A DNA stretch of 64,000 bases, from contig CP063166.1 in assembly GCA_016806145.1 (NCBI GenBank), positions 5,580,001 to 5,644,000 on the forward strand, written 5' to 3'. The position numbers and the translations under genes were made by a program. This DNA is from Variovorax paradoxus. Lineage in GTDB: Bacteria; Pseudomonadota; Gammaproteobacteria; Burkholderiales; Burkholderiaceae_C. The notes under the pieces are model-generated. The model was given only the letters and a program-made list of their open reading frames with translations. It was not told the DNA's origin and did not search any database. This document shows, one piece after another, positions 20,715 to 29,668 of the stretch (the stretch's first letter is position 1; every line of letters begins with the position of its first letter).

Positions 20715-21968
20715 TCAGCGCCGGCCGAAGCGCGCTGCGACGGCGGCGAAGGCCGCGTCGGTGGCCTGCAGGGCCCGATCGATGTCTTGCACGGTGTGTG
20801 CCAGCGACAGGAACATGTTGTGCTTCGGATGCAGGTAGACGCCGCGGCGCAGCGCCTCGACCGTGAACACCGCGCCCTTGTCGAAGCCCGGGTCTTCGTC
20901 GAACAGGATCAGCGGCAATGCCGCCGGGCCGGTCTGTCGCACCGGCACGCCATGGCTCGCGGACTGCGCGGCGATGCCGTCGCGGAAGCGTTGGCCCATG
21001 GCCTGCACATGGCCCACCACGTCCTGCGCATCGGCCACTTCGATCGTCGCGAGGCCCGCGGCCATCGCCACGCCACCCGACCAGAACGAACCCGTGGTGT
21101 AGATGCGCGTCGCCGCTTCGCGCAGTGCATCGACACCGGTCACGGCCGCGAGTGCATAGCCATTGGCGATCGACTTGCTCCAGGCGCTGAGGTCGGGCCG
21201 CACGCCCACGGTCTCCCAGCTGCCGCCCGCATGCACGCGGAAGCCCGCGCGCACCTCGTCGAGGATCAGCGCCGCACCGGCCTGGTCGCAGAGTTCGCGG
21301 GCGCGGCGCGCGAACTCGGGCGTGGGCAGCTCCTGGTCGATGCCCAGGTCATGCTTGAAGGCCGCGCAGACGATGGCCGCGAGGTCCGTGCCCGCTTGTG
21401 CGACTGCCGCCTCGAGGCTCGCGATGTCGTTGTAGGTGTAGTGGATCAGGTGCGCGCGGTCCTCGGGCGTGATGCCCTGCGGGATCGGCGTGCACCAGGG
21501 ATCGGCGCCGTGATAGGCCTTGGTCGCTACCAGCACCTTGCGCTTGCCCGTGGCCGCGCGCGCCACCATCAGGCAGACGGTGGTGGCATCGGTGCCGTTC
21601 TTCTGGAACAGCACCCAGTCGGCATGGGCGCTGCGCGCGACGAAGCGTTCGGCCAGCTCGACGAAGCGCGCCGTGGGACCGTCGAGGCAATCGCCCAGCG
21701 CCTGCTGCTTGCGCGCCGCTTCATCGACCTGGGGATGGTGATGGCCCAGCAGGTTCGGGCCCCAGCTGCACATGAAGTCGATGTACTCGTTGCCGTCGAC
21801 GTCCCAGACACGGCAACCCTCGCCGCGTTCGAAGAACTGCGGATAGCCCGCGGGCAGCGAGGCCGCATTCAGGTGCCCCGTCATGCCGCCGGGCACGACC
21901 TTGGTGGCGCGTTGCCGAAGCTGGAGATCGTGCTGGTTCGGCCTGTTCTGCGAGGCGGCGGACGACAT
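20715..21968 (-). CDS. Class III aminotransferase, glutamate-1-semialdehyde-aminomutase-like
   Basis: The 417-residue PLP enzyme starts with VVPGGMTGHLN and has WDVDGNEYIDFMCSWGPNLLGH, the PLP-phosphate region FQKNGTDATT, ILDEVRAGFR and the Schiff-base lysine in SAWSKSIANGY. It is close to HemL-like enzymes, but this operon has no haem genes, so transamination (or 1,2-aminomutation) of a catabolic amine is more likely. It is the promoter-proximal gene of the operon and diverges from the kinase gene over 112 bp with an AT-rich palindrome. The ATG at 21968 gives a normal N-terminus. Confidence 0.87.
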   Translation of the reverse strand: MSSAASQNRPNQHDLQLRQRATKVVPGGMTGHLNAASLPAGYPQFFERGEGCRVWDVDGNEYIDFMCSWGPNLLGHHHPQVDEAARKQQALGDCLDGPTARFVELAERFVARSAHADWVLFQKNGTDATTVCLMVARAATGKRKVLVATKAYHGADPWCTPIPQGITPEDRAHLIHYTYNDIASLEAAVAQAGTDLAAIVCAAFKHDLGIDQELPTPEFARRARELCDQAGAALILDEVRAGFRVHAGGSWETVGVRPDLSAWSKSIANGYALAAVTGVDALREAATRIYTTGSFWSGGVAMAAGLATIEVADAQDVVGHVQAMGQRFRDGIAAQSASHGVPVRQTGPAALPLILFDEDPGFDKGAVFTVEALRRGVYLHPKHNMFLSLAHTVQDIDRALQATDAAFAAVAARFGRR

Positions 21969-22001
21969 TCGGGAACCCTTCGTTGCGTTGGTTTTTGAGG
22001 C

Positions 22002-22013
22002 ATGATATATCAT
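22002..22013. promoter_or_regulatory. Candidate GntR operator in divergent promoter
   Basis: A perfect 12-bp palindrome ATGATATATCAT sits in the only strongly AT-rich stretch of this block, about 34 bp upstream of the aminotransferase start and 68 bp upstream of the kinase start. Its position between both arms fits joint control by the GntR protein encoded in the leftward operon. FadR-group regulators bind short palindromes of this size. No binding data exist. Confidence 0.5.
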
Positions 22014-22080
22014 ATTTACTGTAGCGCAATAGCTCACGAACCCGGCATCCGCCCTCGCTCGAGAACGATCGGAGACACCC

Positions 22081-23361
22081 ATGGCATTACTGTTCGGCGC
22101 CCTCGCCGATGACCTGACCGGCGGCATGGAACTGGCCGCGATGCTGGTGGCGCACGGCGTGCGCTGCGGCTTCGTGACGCGGCCCGAAGCGCTGGCCGAA
22201 ATCGGCGACGAACTCGACGCGGTGGTGATCGCGCGCAAGACGCGCGTGGTGCCGGCAGCCGACGCGGTCGCGGCCTTCGAGGCCGGCGCCCGCGCGTTGC
22301 TCGAGCGCGGCGCGCGCCAGCTCTTCTTCAAGTACTGCGCCACCTTCGACTCCACCGACGACGGCAACATCGGCCCCTGCGCCGACCTGCTGCGCGAGCT
22401 CACGGGCGCGAAGCTCACCGCCTTCTGCCCCTCGTTCCCCGAGGCCGGCCGCCGCGTGTTCCAGGGCCATCTGTTCGCCGACCAGATGCTGATCTCGGAG
22501 TCGCCCAAGCGCTTCGATCCGCTGACGCCGATGCTCGACCCCAACCTCGTGCGCACGCTGCAACGCCAGACGAAGACCCGCGTCGGCCTGATCCCGCAGC
22601 AGGTGGTGCATGCGGGCCCCGAGGCGATGCGCGCGCACGTGGCCGCGCTCGAGGCCGAAGGCACCGGCTTCGCGATCGCCGACGCGGCCGAGCCCGAGGA
22701 CCTGCGCGCCCTCGCCGGCCTGACCTGGGACTGGCCGCTGATGACCGGCAACTCCTCGATCGGCGCCTACTACCCCGCGCTGTGGTGCGAGCATGGCTGG
22801 CTGGCACCGGGCGACCGCGCGCCGCGCCTGCCGGCGGTCGAGGGTCCGGGCGTGGTGCTGGCGGGCAGCTGCGCCGACCGCTCGATCGAACAGCTGCGCG
22901 CCTTCGAGCGCGAACGGCCGGTGCACTGGATCGACGTCGAACGCGCGATCGACGGCATCGACGTGATCGGCGAAGCGCTGGATTGGGCGCTCGCGGCGCT
23001 GCCGCAAGGCCCGGTCGCGATCGCGACCTCGGCGCATGCGCCGGTGATCGAGCGCGTGCAGGCGCGCATCGGCCGGCACGAGGCGGCGGCGCTGGCCGAG
23101 GACATCCTCGGCCAGCTCGCGGTGCGGCTGCGCGATGCGGGCGTGAAGCGCTTCGTGATCTCGGGCGGCGAGACCTCGGGCTCGGTGCTCGAGCACCTGG
23201 CCATCGACCGGCTGCAGGTCGGCCCCTATGCCGGCCCCGGCATCGCACGCGCGGTGACCCTCGGCGCGGCGCCGCTCGCGCTGTGCCTCAAGTCGGGCAA
23301 GCTGGGTCCGGTCGACATGCTGCTGCCCATGCTGCAGAGCATGCGTGACGCGGCTCGCTGA
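22081..23361 (+). CDS. otnK: Four-carbon acid sugar kinase (OtnK/DUF1537 family)
   Basis: The 426-residue protein begins GALADDLTGGMELAAML, the substrate-binding entry of the DUF1537 kinase family, and has a C-terminal nucleotide domain with ISGGETSGSVLEHL. Characterised members phosphorylate 3-oxo-tetronate, erythronate or threonate at C4. With the class II aldolase-like gene after it, it forms the OtnK-OtnC pair that turns 3-oxo-tetronate into dihydroxyacetone phosphate and CO2. This suggests that the pathway of the divergent operon ends in a four-carbon hydroxy-oxo-acid. The precise substrate is not visible from sequence. Confidence 0.87.
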   Translation: MALLFGALADDLTGGMELAAMLVAHGVRCGFVTRPEALAEIGDELDAVVIARKTRVVPAADAVAAFEAGARALLERGARQLFFKYCATFDSTDDGNIGPCADLLRELTGAKLTAFCPSFPEAGRRVFQGHLFADQMLISESPKRFDPLTPMLDPNLVRTLQRQTKTRVGLIPQQVVHAGPEAMRAHVAALEAEGTGFAIADAAEPEDLRALAGLTWDWPLMTGNSSIGAYYPALWCEHGWLAPGDRAPRLPAVEGPGVVLAGSCADRSIEQLRAFERERPVHWIDVERAIDGIDVIGEALDWALAALPQGPVAIATSAHAPVIERVQARIGRHEAAALAEDILGQLAVRLRDAGVKRFVISGGETSGSVLEHLAIDRLQVGPYAGPGIARAVTLGAAPLALCLKSGKLGPVDMLLPMLQSMRDAAR

Positions 23362-23416
23362 TGAACCGAACGCACCTTCTTCGCTTCACCGCGCCGACGC
23401 GCGCAAGGAACCGCCC

Positions 23417-24097
23417 ATGACCACGACCCCGTCTCCCCTTCCCCTGTCCGAAGACGCCCTGCGCCAGGCCCTGGCCGCGGGCTATCGCCGGCTCGCGCAG
23501 CTCGGCCTCAACAACGGCAGCGCGGGCAACATCAGCTGCCGCTTCGACGGCGGCGCGCTGATCAGCCCCACGGGCGCCGATGCCGACACCATCGACCCGC
23601 GGGCGCTGGTGTCGATCACGCTCGACGGCGAGACCCGCGGCGCGGGCATCCCGTCGAGCGAATGGGCGATGCACACCGCCATCTACCGCCGCTACCCGCA
23701 GGCCGAGGCCGTGGTGCACACGCACTCGGATGCCTGCGTGGCGCTGTCGGCCCAGCGCCGGCCGATCCCGGCCTTCCACTACATGCTCGCGGGCTTCGGC
23801 GGCGACGACATTCCCTGCGCGCAGTACGCCACCTTCGGCACCGACGCGCTCGCGCAATCGGCGGTCGACGCGCTCGAGAACCGCAACGCCTGCCTGCTCG
23901 CGAACCACGGGATGATCTGCCACGCGGCCACGGTCGAGAAGGCGGTGGCGAACGCCGCCAAGCTCGAGACCCTGGCGCGCCAGTACTGGATGAGCGCGCA
24001 GCTGGGCACGCCCGTGATCCTCGACGCGCGGGAGATGGAGACGGTGCGCCAGCGCTACCGCGGCTACGGCAAGTCGCGGCTGTCCACGCGCGGCTGA
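23417..24097 (+). CDS. otnC: Class II aldolase/adducin-family enzyme (OtnC-like 3-oxo-tetronate 4-phosphate decarboxylase)
   Basis: The 226-residue protein has the metal-binding class II aldolase pattern: NNGSAGNISCR near 31-41, SSEWAMHTAIYRRYP near 80, the zinc ligands in VVHTHSD (two His) and the third His in LLANHGMI. In the OtnC branch the enzyme decarboxylates 3-oxo-tetronate 4-phosphate; fuculose-phosphate aldolase is the sister branch. Pairing with the kinase just upstream favours OtnC. The ATG at 23417 is chosen over an upstream in-frame one because the family N-terminus starts near there. Confidence 0.85.
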   Translation: MTTTPSPLPLSEDALRQALAAGYRRLAQLGLNNGSAGNISCRFDGGALISPTGADADTIDPRALVSITLDGETRGAGIPSSEWAMHTAIYRRYPQAEAVVHTHSDACVALSAQRRPIPAFHYMLAGFGGDDIPCAQYATFGTDALAQSAVDALENRNACLLANHGMICHAATVEKAVANAAKLETLARQYWMSAQLGTPVILDAREMETVRQRYRGYGKSRLSTRG

Positions 24098-24217
24098 GCC
24101 GGGCGGGAGGGGCGCCGAACGATCGGTGCCCAAATCCGGCGTCCTTGCGGTTGAGCGCGCGCGGCGTGCGCCGAACAATCCGGCCACCCTCCACTCGGCC
24201 CCTTCGGCCCGCACGCC

Positions 24218-25204
24218 ATGAAGCCCGCCTCCCTTCGCGCCCTCGCCGCGCGCCTCCTCGTCGCCGCGTCGGTCACGGCGAGCTGCGCGCTCGCGCTCGC
24301 CGACACCACGCCGCTGCGCATCCTGGTCGGCTTTCCGGCCGGCGGCTCCACCGACCTGATCGCGCGCCAGCTCGCGGCCGGGCTGCAAACCGAGCTGGCG
24401 CGGCCGGTGGTGGTCGAGAACCGCGCGGGCGCGGGCGGCCAGATCGCGGCCCAGGCGCTGAAGGCCGCGCGGCCCGACGGCCACACGCTGTTCCTGTCGA
24501 ACGGGCACACGGTCTCCATCGTGCCGGTGACGATGGCGAATCCGGGCTTCGACGTCGCGAAGGACTTCGCGCCGGTCGGCCTCGTGACTTCGAACCCCGA
24601 CGTGTTCGCGGTCAACCCCGCCGTGATCGGCGCGGGCGTGACCGACATCCGCGGCTTCGCGGCCTGGGCCCGTGCCCATGCCGGCAAGAACAGCGTGGGC
24701 GTGCCCGCGCCCGGCAGCGGGCCCGAGTTCGCGGTCGGCGTGCTGTCGCGCGCGCTGGCGACGCCGATGACGGCCGTGCCCTACCGCGGCGACGGCCCGC
24801 TGGTGCAGGACCTCGTGGCCGGTCAGGTGCCCGCGGGCATCGGCGGCGTGGGCGCGATCCTGCCCTACGTCGAGAGCGGCAAGCTGCGCCTCCTCGCCGT
24901 CAACGGCCCGGCCCGGATCGCGCGGCTGCCCGAGGTGCCGACCTATGCCGAGGCCGGCATCGCGGGCCTCGAGGAGATGATGTTCACGGCCGTGTTCGCG
25001 CCGGCCGGCACGCCCGATGCGCTGCTGCGCCAGTACAACGCGGCCATCGTCCGGGTGGTGAATGCGCCGGCCTTCGCGCAGAGGATCGCGAGCCTGGGCG
25101 TGACCGCCGCCACCAGCACGCCCGAGGCGCTCGCACAGCGCGTGGAGAGCGGTCGCGCCGCCTACGGCCAGCTCGTGAAGACGCTCGACTACAAGCTGCA
25201 GTAG
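24218..25204 (+). CDS. Tripartite tricarboxylate transporter receptor (TctC/Bug family)
   Basis: The 328-residue protein has a signal peptide (cut likely after CALALA) and the Bug fold: LRILVGFPAGGSTDLIAR near the mature N-terminus, VVVENRAGAGG, and a second-lobe TAVPYRGDGPLVQDLVAGQVP. Bug receptors bind carboxylates in the periplasm for TctAB transporters or for sensory use. No tctA or tctB lies in this window, so it must use a remote TctAB or act with the adjacent two-component system, as BctC does with BctD/E. It ends 101 bp before the sensor kinase gene. Confidence 0.9.
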   Translation: MKPASLRALAARLLVAASVTASCALALADTTPLRILVGFPAGGSTDLIARQLAAGLQTELARPVVVENRAGAGGQIAAQALKAARPDGHTLFLSNGHTVSIVPVTMANPGFDVAKDFAPVGLVTSNPDVFAVNPAVIGAGVTDIRGFAAWARAHAGKNSVGVPAPGSGPEFAVGVLSRALATPMTAVPYRGDGPLVQDLVAGQVPAGIGGVGAILPYVESGKLRLLAVNGPARIARLPEVPTYAEAGIAGLEEMMFTAVFAPAGTPDALLRQYNAAIVRVVNAPAFAQRIASLGVTAATSTPEALAQRVESGRAAYGQLVKTLDYKLQ

Positions 25205-25305
25205 CGGCCGCGGACACGGCCGCGGCGCGGCACGCGCGCGCGGGCCGCGGCGGCGATCAGGGCAGAATCGCCTGCGCCGCGCCGGTCGGCCCGCCTCGCC
25301 TGTCC

Positions 25306-27474
25306 ATGCCGCCTTCCTCGCTTCCTTCCCGCCCTTCCCGCGCGCGCCGCCGCTGGCGCGCGCTGCTGCTGGGCGCCGGCCTGCTCGCGCTCGCGGCGCT
25401 GCTGATCGGCGCCGCCGGCCAGTGGGCCGCCGCGCGCGAGGCGAACTTCCAGGCCGACTCGATCCGCCGCGCGATGGAAGTGCACGTGCTGGGCCTGCGC
25501 GACTCGGCCGGCAAGTACAGCTACCTGCCGTTCACCGCGGGGCTGCATCCCGAGGTGCTGGCCGCGCTCGCGCACCCCGGCGACGCGGCCGTGAAGCAGC
25601 GCGCCAACCTCTACATCGAGGAGGTGAACCGGCAGGCCGGCTCCGACGCGCTCTACCTGATCGACCCGCAGGGCCTCACGCTCGCGGCCAGCAACTGGGC
25701 CACGACGCAGAGCTTCGTCGGCGAGTCCTATGCCAACCGGCCCTACTTCATCGATGCGCGCGCGGGTCGCAGCGGCCTGTTCTACGGCGTGGGCCAGACC
25801 ACCGGCGCGCCGGGCCTGTTCATCTCGGCGCCGGTGCGCTCGGACGCCGGCGCGGTGATCGGCGTCGTGACGGTCAAGGTCAGCCTGCGCGCGCTGCAGG
25901 AGGCCTGGACCTTCGTGCGCGACCCGATCCTGTTGACCGACGCGCGCGGCATCGTGTTCCTGAGCTCGGTGCCCGAGTGGATGTACCAGGCCACGCGGCC
26001 GCTCGACGCGGTGCAGCTCGAACGGCTGCGGCGCGACCAGCAGTACGGCGCGCGCGCCAGCTTCCCCGCGCTGCCCTGGAAGACGCAGCGCGGCGACGGC
26101 GAGCCCGGCTACCTGGTGCGCACCGCGCTCGGCGGCAAGCCGCGCAGCTTCCTCGCGATCGACGAGCCGCTGCCCGACCTGGGCTGGACCCTCACGGTGA
26201 TGGTCGACCATGCCGAGGTCACGCGTGCCCGCGAACGCACCTGGATGCTGGGCCTGCTGGGTGCCGGCGTGCTGCTGCTCGGCGGCCTCTACTGGCGGCT
26301 GCGCGAACGCCGCTTCGCCGAGCAGCGCGATGCGCGGCGCGAACTGGAGCTGCGCGTGCGCGAGCGCACCCACGAGCTCGACCAGGCCCATGCCTTCCGC
26401 AAGGCGATGGAGGATTCGCTGCTGGTCGGCATGCGCGCGCGCGACCTCGAGGGCCGCATCACCTACGTCAACCCGGCCTTCTGCGAGATGACCGGCTACG
26501 GCGCCGACGAGCTGCTCGGCAAGCTGCCACCCTACCCCTACTGGCATCCCGACGAGGTGCCGCGCCACTGGCACCACTACGACGCCATGATGAGCGGCCA
26601 GCCCGCGCTGTCGGGCTTCGAGTCGCGGCTGCGCCATCGCGACGGCCGCGAGGTCATCACCATGGTCTACACCGCGCCGCTGATCGATGCCGACGGCGGC
26701 CACGCGGGCTGGATGAGCTCGGTGGTCGACATCACAGAGCAGAAGCGCGCCGAGCAGCGCCAGCGCCAGAACGACGAGCAGCTGCAGCACGCGCAGCGGC
26801 TCGCGAGCCTGGGAGAGATGGCCTCCACGCTGGCGCACGAACTCAACCAGCCGCTGATGGCGCTGAGCAGCTTCGCGGGCGCGGCCAAGGCCTTCGCCGA
26901 ACAGGGCAACCAGGCGCTGCTGGCCAGCAGCCTCGACGAGACCATGGCGCAGGCGCGGCGCAGCGCCGAGATCGTGCGGCGCATCCGCGGCTTCGTGCGC
27001 CAGCGCACCGCGGGCACGGAGGACTGCGCGGTGTCGGCGCTCGCGGCCAATGCGCTCGCGCTGCTGCAGGGCGAGATGCGCCAGCGCCAGTCGCGCGCCG
27101 AGGTGCGCATACCGGCCACGTTGCCGCCGGTGCGCGGCGACCGCGTGCTGCTCGAGCAGGTGCTGCTGAACCTGCTGTCCAACAGCCTGCAGGCGATGCA
27201 GGCCACGCCGCCCGAGCAGCGCGTGGTCGAGATCGAGGCCGAGGTGGTCGAGGGCCGCATGGAGATCCGCGTGCTCGACCGCGGCACCGGCATCGACGAC
27301 GCGCTCGCCGAGCAGGTGTTCGCGCCCTTCTTCACCACCAAGCCCGGCGGCCTCGGGCTCGGCCTCAACATCTGCCGCACCATCGTCGAGGCGCACCGCG
27401 GCCGGCTGGTGTTCGACCACCGCCCCGGCGGTGGCACGGTATTCACCCTCGTGCTGGAGATCCCCTCCCCATGA
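25306..27474 (+). CDS. DctB-like sensor histidine kinase with PAS domain
   Basis: The 722-residue kinase has a first membrane helix near 20-42, a periplasmic double-Cache-type sensor (about 45-305), a second helix near 312-332, a PAS domain (about 366-490, ITYVNPAFCEMTGY), the H-box LAHELNQPL with His511, an N-box LLNLLSNSLQAM and the G-box GGLGLGLNICRTI. This is the DctB arrangement for C4-dicarboxylate sensing. The gene sits between a Bug receptor and its response regulator, whose start overlaps its stop (ATGA). ATG 25306 starts just ahead of the basic residues before helix one. Confidence 0.93.
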   Translation: MPPSSLPSRPSRARRRWRALLLGAGLLALAALLIGAAGQWAAAREANFQADSIRRAMEVHVLGLRDSAGKYSYLPFTAGLHPEVLAALAHPGDAAVKQRANLYIEEVNRQAGSDALYLIDPQGLTLAASNWATTQSFVGESYANRPYFIDARAGRSGLFYGVGQTTGAPGLFISAPVRSDAGAVIGVVTVKVSLRALQEAWTFVRDPILLTDARGIVFLSSVPEWMYQATRPLDAVQLERLRRDQQYGARASFPALPWKTQRGDGEPGYLVRTALGGKPRSFLAIDEPLPDLGWTLTVMVDHAEVTRARERTWMLGLLGAGVLLLGGLYWRLRERRFAEQRDARRELELRVRERTHELDQAHAFRKAMEDSLLVGMRARDLEGRITYVNPAFCEMTGYGADELLGKLPPYPYWHPDEVPRHWHHYDAMMSGQPALSGFESRLRHRDGREVITMVYTAPLIDADGGHAGWMSSVVDITEQKRAEQRQRQNDEQLQHAQRLASLGEMASTLAHELNQPLMALSSFAGAAKAFAEQGNQALLASSLDETMAQARRSAEIVRRIRGFVRQRTAGTEDCAVSALAANALALLQGEMRQRQSRAEVRIPATLPPVRGDRVLLEQVLLNLLSNSLQAMQATPPEQRVVEIEAEVVEGRMEIRVLDRGTGIDDALAEQVFAPFFTTKPGGLGLGLNICRTIVEAHRGRLVFDHRPGGGTVFTLVLEIPSP

Positions 27475-28085
27475 ACGCATCCGCCAACAACCTCTGCGTG
27501 GTCGACGACGACGAGGCCGTGCGCCGCTCGCTCGGCCTGCTGCTGCTCTCGCGCGGCTACGCGGTGCAGACCTTCGCCTCGGGCGAGGACTTCCTGGCCG
27601 GCGCCGACCTGCAGCGCGCGGGCTGCGCCATCCTCGACCTGCGCATGGACGGCATGAGCGGGCTGCAGGTGTTCGACGCGCTGCGCGCGCAGGACAGCCC
27701 GCTGGTGGTGCTGTTCCTCTCGGGCCACGGCGACATCCCGATGGCGGTGGAGGCGGTGCAGAACGGCGCCTTCGGCTGGCTCGAGAAGCCCTGCAACGAC
27801 GAGCAGCTGCTCGACAGCATCGCGCGCGCCCTGCAGCGCGCCGGCGAGATTGCCACCAGGCGCCAGGCCCGGCAGGCCGCGCAGGCGCTGTGGGACAAGC
27901 TCACGCCGCGCGAGATGCAGGTGGCGCGGCTGGTGGCCGAGGGCAAGCCGAACAAGCAGATCGCGCTCGAGCTCGCGCCGCTCGAGCAGCGCACGGTCGA
28001 GACCCACCGGGCCCACGTGTTCGCCAAGCTCGGCCTCGCGAACAGCCACCAGCTCGACCGCTTCCTGCGCGAGCACGGGCTGTAG
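27471..28085 (+). CDS. FixJ/DctR-type LuxR-family response regulator
   Basis: The 204-residue protein has a receiver domain (acidic pocket at residues 12-14, phosphorylated Asp56 in AILDLRMDGMSG, Thr/Ser at FLSGHGD and Lys in LEKPCN) and a C-terminal LuxR helix-turn-helix (LTPREMQVARLVAEGK to HRAHVFAKLGL, about 140-190). It overlaps the kinase stop by ATGA, so the pair is coupled. The downstream permease with a palindromic promoter region is its likely target. Confidence 0.93.
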   Translation: MNASANNLCVVDDDEAVRRSLGLLLLSRGYAVQTFASGEDFLAGADLQRAGCAILDLRMDGMSGLQVFDALRAQDSPLVVLFLSGHGDIPMAVEAVQNGAFGWLEKPCNDEQLLDSIARALQRAGEIATRRQARQAAQALWDKLTPREMQVARLVAEGKPNKQIALELAPLEQRTVETHRAHVFAKLGLANSHQLDRFLREHGL

Positions 28086-28117
28086 CCGGGGCCGCGCCAC
28101 CCCGGAGACGCCGACCT

Positions 28118-28143
28118 AGGGTTAACCCTTGCGTACCGATACG
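28118..28143. promoter_or_regulatory. Candidate response-regulator binding region upstream of permease
   Basis: Two symmetric elements lie side by side in the gap before the permease: the perfect palindrome AGGGTTAACCCT (28118-28129) and CGTACCGATACG (28132-28143, CGTA/TACG arms). They are 111-136 bp upstream of the permease ATG, a normal distance for activator sites. Binding by the DctR-like protein is an inference from position. Confidence 0.45.
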
Positions 28144-28253
28144 TAGCCGCGCGGCGGCGGGCTACGGACGACGGCGCGCGCGTGCCGCGACAGACTTCCC
28201 GGGCACCGATTCAGGCCGCCTCCAGCGGCCGCGACCCGAGACAAGGACACGCC

Positions 28254-29591
28254 ATGAACACCCTCGCCCGCACCGGCGGCGCCCCCGCCGGCGCCTCGCC
28301 GGCCGACACCACGCCCTACACCTTCGAGGAGAAGCGCAAGCGCATCTTCGCCATCTTCGCCGCCTCCTCGGGCAACCTGGTGGAGTGGTTCGACTTCTAC
28401 GTCTACGCCTTCTGCGCGATCTACTTCGCGCCGGCCTTCTTCCCCAAGTCCGACCCCACGGTGCAGCTGCTGAACACCGCCGGCGTGTTCGCGGCCGGCT
28501 TCCTCATGCGCCCGGTCGGCGGCTGGCTGTTCGGCCGCATCGCCGACCGCAAGGGCCGCAAGACCTCGATGGTGACCTCGGTCGTGATGATGTGCGTGGG
28601 CTCGCTGGTGATCGCCTGCCTGCCGACCTATGCGCAGATCGGCGCCGCCGCGCCCGCGCTGCTGCTGCTCGCGCGGCTGCTGCAGGGCCTGTCGGTCGGC
28701 GGCGAGTACGGCACCACCGCCACCTACATGAGCGAAGTGGCGATGCGCGGCCAGCGCGGCTTCTTCTCCTCGTTCCAGTACGTCACGCTGATCGGCGGTC
28801 AGCTGCTCGCGGTGGTGGTCGTGGTGGTGCTGCAGCAGGTGCTCGACGAGGCCGAGCTCAAGGCCTGGGGCTGGCGCATTCCCTTCGTGCTGGGCGCCGT
28901 GGCGGCCATCGTGGCGCTGCTGCTGCGCCGCACGCTGACCGAGACCGCCAGCACCAAGACCCGCGCCGCCAAGGGCGCCGGCACCATGGGCGAGCTGTTC
29001 CGCCACCACAAGCGCGCCTTCCTCGTGGTGCTGGGCTACACGGCCGGCGGCTCGCTGATCTTCTACACCTTCACCACCTACATGCAGAAGTACCTGGTGA
29101 ACTCGGCCGGCATGTCGATCAAGACCGCCAGCAACGTGATGACCGCGTGCCTCTTCATCTACATGTGCATGCAGCCGCTGTTCGGCGCGCTGTCGGACCG
29201 CATCGGCCGGCGCAGCAACATGCTGCTGTTCGGCGCGCTCGGCATGCTGATGACGGTGCCGGTGCTCAGCAGCCTGCAGAACGTCGCGAGCCCGCTGATG
29301 GCCGGCGTGCTGATCACCATCGCGCTGGCGGTGGTGAGCTTCTACACCTCGATCAGCGGCATCGTGAAGGCCGAGATGTTCCCGCCCGAGGTGCGCGCGC
29401 TCGGCGTGGGCCTGTCGTACGCGGTGGGCAACGCCATCTTCGGCGGCAGCGCCGAGTACGTGGCGCTGGGCCTGAAGTCGATCGGCCACGAGTCCTACTT
29501 CTACTGGTACGTGACGGCGATGATGGGCGTGGCCTTCCTGGTCAGCCTGCTGCTGCCGCGCCAGGCCACCTACCTGCATCACGACAAGTAA
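28254..29591 (+). CDS. MHS-family MFS transporter (KgtP/ShiA-like carboxylate:H+ symporter)
   Basis: The 445-residue protein has twelve predicted helices and the hallmark [14 protein letters not shown] near the N-terminus, the MFS loop [13 protein letters not shown] after helix two, [10 protein letters not shown] in helix four and [10 protein letters not shown] in the second half. The metabolite:H+ symporter family takes alpha-ketoglutarate, shikimate, proline or citrate. Its position behind the DctB/DctR-like pair fits inducible uptake of a dicarboxylate. A clear terminator follows 18 bp after the stop. Confidence 0.92.
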   Translation: MNTLARTGGAPAGASPADTTPYTFEEKRKRIFAIFAASSGNLVEWFDFYVYAFCAIYFAPAFFPKSDPTVQLLNTAGVFAAGFLMRPVGGWLFGRIADRKGRKTSMVTSVVMMCVGSLVIACLPTYAQIGAAAPALLLLARLLQGLSVGGEYGTTATYMSEVAMRGQRGFFSSFQYVTLIGGQLLAVVVVVVLQQVLDEAELKAWGWRIPFVLGAVAAIVALLLRRTLTETASTKTRAAKGAGTMGELFRHHKRAFLVVLGYTAGGSLIFYTFTTYMQKYLVNSAGMSIKTASNVMTACLFIYMCMQPLFGALSDRIGRRSNMLLFGALGMLMTVPVLSSLQNVASPLMAGVLITIALAVVSFYTSISGIVKAEMFPPEVRALGVGLSYAVGNAIFGGSAEYVALGLKSIGHESYFYWYVTAMMGVAFLVSLLLPRQATYLHHDK

Positions 29592-29609
29592 GGCGCTCGC
29601 GCACCGAGA

Positions 29610-29648
29610 AGAGTCCCGCCGCGGGGTCCGCGCCGGGACTCTTTTTTT
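29610..29648 (+). terminator. Rho-independent terminator after the permease
   Basis: The arms AGAGTCCCG (29610-29618) and CGGGACTCT (29634-29642) enclose a GC-rich inner part that can extend the stem, and seven T follow. It separates the permease from the convergent TetR gene. Confidence 0.9.
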
Positions 29649-29668
29649 GGGGCCCCTTACTCCGCCAC

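Noticed and set aside
20715..21968. Calling the aminotransferase hemL (haem biosynthesis)
   Set aside because: Similarity is at family level only; the gene heads a catabolic operon with no haem genes and diverges from the kinase/aldolase pair.
25205..25228. GC-rich inverted repeat after the Bug gene
   Set aside because: A stem is possible but no T run follows, so it was not called a terminator.
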